Assembly: GCA_964479375.1 (NCBI GenBank)
Contig: CAYZKD010000007.1
Coordinates: 1-29,767, forward strand
Direction of reading: 5' to 3'
DNA: 29,767 nt
DNA from: CAYXTC01 sp964479375
Lineage (GTDB): Bacteria > Patescibacteriota > Minisyncoccia > Minisyncoccales > GWA2-38-27
Shown here: positions 29,120-29,767 of the stretch, piece by piece
Layout of the letters: each line of letters starts with the position of its first letter
Numbering within the stretch: the first letter of the stretch is position 1
Translations under genes and position numbers: made by a program
Notes under the pieces: model-generated
What the model was told of the DNA's origin: nothing
The model's database searches: none
Seen by the model: the letters and a program-made list of their open reading frames with translations, nothing else

Positions 29120-29665
29120 TTAGTAGTCAGGCTGTTCAAATTTCGTCATCGGGAACTCCCCCCATACTCGAAAAAAGAACCTGCCGATAATATTTTTTCC
29201 TGGAACAACCCCGAACTTTCTCGAATCATAAGAAAAACCGCGATTATCCCCCAAAACAAAATACTCATCTTCTCCTAATTCAAAGGTGGCATTGCCCGCA
29301 GTATCTACTGAGGTGGGCAGATATTCTGACTCGTCCAAGTCTAAACTTTGGCTTCTATTATATATGGTAATCCTGTTGTCTTTTATCTCCACCATTTCTC
29401 CGGGCAACCCTACCACTCTTTTGATAAACTTCTGGGAGGGATTTTCCGGGTGCTCAAAGATTATCACCTCTCCTCTCTGAGGTTCCCTGAACTGATAACT
29501 AAGTTCGTCAACAATCAAGTAATCTCCTTCTGAAAAATTAGGAGCCATTGACTGCCCTCTGACTATAAAAGGCTGAAAGACAAAATACCTGATAGGGATA
29601 ACTATCAAGGCTGCAATGATTGCTATTTTTGATATTTCCCAGATAAAGGAAAAAATCTTTTTCAT
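29120..29665 (-). CDS. lepB: Signal peptidase I
   Basis: 181 residues with one membrane segment (about 9-28). The nucleophile Ser39 lies in GQSMAPNFSEGDYLIVD and the general base Lys82 in FIKRVVGLPGE; GDNRGFSYDSRKFG is the box E motif. It cleaves signal peptides at the outer face of the membrane and serves the many secreted proteins encoded further along. The short length matches the Gram-positive type without a large insertion. No ribosome site is obvious before the ATG. It precedes hisS by one base. Confidence 0.96.
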   Translation of the reverse strand: MKKIFSFIWEISKIAIIAALIVIPIRYFVFQPFIVRGQSMAPNFSEGDYLIVDELSYQFREPQRGEVIIFEHPENPSQKFIKRVVGLPGEMVEIKDNRITIYNRSQSLDLDESEYLPTSVDTAGNATFELGEDEYFVLGDNRGFSYDSRKFGVVPGKNIIGRFFFRVWGEFPMTKFEQPDY

Positions 29666-29680
29666 AATTTCTTAAATTAT

Positions 29681-29765
29681 GGCGATTACCCTGTGTTGGA
29701 AAATAGGAGCGAGAGCGACGTAAGAAACCGAGAGGTTTCTTAAACCGGGTGTCAGGGTAATTGCC
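29681..29765. repeat. Long inverted repeat upstream of lepB
   Basis: GGCGATTACCCTG (29681-29693) pairs with CAGGGTAATTGCC (29753-29765) with one G-T pair, enclosing a second perfect hairpin TAAGAAACC/GGTTTCTTA (29721-29742). It lies in the untranslated region of lepB and is cut by the window edge, so its full extent and type (structured leader, end of an element, or part of an upstream RNA) are not known. Confidence 0.65.
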
Positions 29766-29767
29766 TT

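Overview
The window is 29.8 kb of compact bacterial chromosome in which nearly every gene lies on the minus strand with short gaps or 1-26 base overlaps. Gene content is a mix of housekeeping genes (lepB, hisS, rpsU, yqeY, ybeY, ftsA, ftsZ, nrdD/nrdG, comEC, clpB) and secreted or membrane proteins. Small reduced versions of familiar proteins (a tail-less FtsZ, a ComEC without a nuclease domain, weak or absent Shine-Dalgarno sites) and an intein-bearing anaerobic ribonucleotide reductase suggest an anaerobic, reduced-genome bacterium of the Candidate Phyla Radiation (Patescibacteria, perhaps Parcubacteria). That placement is inference; no 16S rRNA gene is present.

Read from the right, in the direction of transcription. 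(1) 29.7-24.0 kb: lepB-hisS-[242 bp tandem repeat]-HIT-rpsU-yqeY-ybeY-ftsA-ftsZ, a translation, RNA-maturation and division cluster. (2) 23.9-16.7 kb: nrdD with two LAGLIDADG inteins, then nrdG and comEC, behind a good promoter with a perfect DnaA box just upstream. (3) 16.4-10.1 kb: an envelope or glycan operon (GT-B glycosyltransferase, EamA transporter, GH3 enzyme, GH-A-type secreted glycosidase, GT2 glycosyltransferase, HtrA protease) from a nearly leaderless promoter; a small Cys-containing protein is encoded divergently on the plus strand. (4) 10.1-8.7 kb: a single-gene transcription unit for DAHP synthase. Its 5' leader looks like a complete transcription attenuator: promoter, a 25-codon leader peptide with nine aromatic residues (Trp, Phe and Tyr), a 10-base antiterminator segment inside the peptide's last codons, and a terminator hairpin with a T7 tract. 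(5) 8.65-6.19 kb: an accessory island bounded by perfect 28 bp inverted repeats, holding a divergent sigma-70 factor, a membrane protein made of about 30 Gly-Leu-x-x repeats, direct repeats, and a transposase-like tail. (6) 6.1-0.6 kb: clpB, then an HtrA-like protein that has lost all three catalytic residues, a DUF192 protein and a membrane-anchored alpha/alpha-toroid protein. (7) 0.56-0.41 kb: two tandem tRNA-like genes with perfect acceptor and T arms but abnormal D and anticodon regions, followed by a terminator; the left edge has no confident gene.

The most notable observation is the aromatic amino-acid attenuator in front of DAHP synthase. Next are the double-intein NrdD (one intein with a zinc-finger-like insert), the pseudoprotease in the clpB operon, the Gly-Leu repeat protein and its island, the dimeric 60/61 bp repeat that exactly fills the hisS-HIT gap, and the defective-looking tRNA pair.
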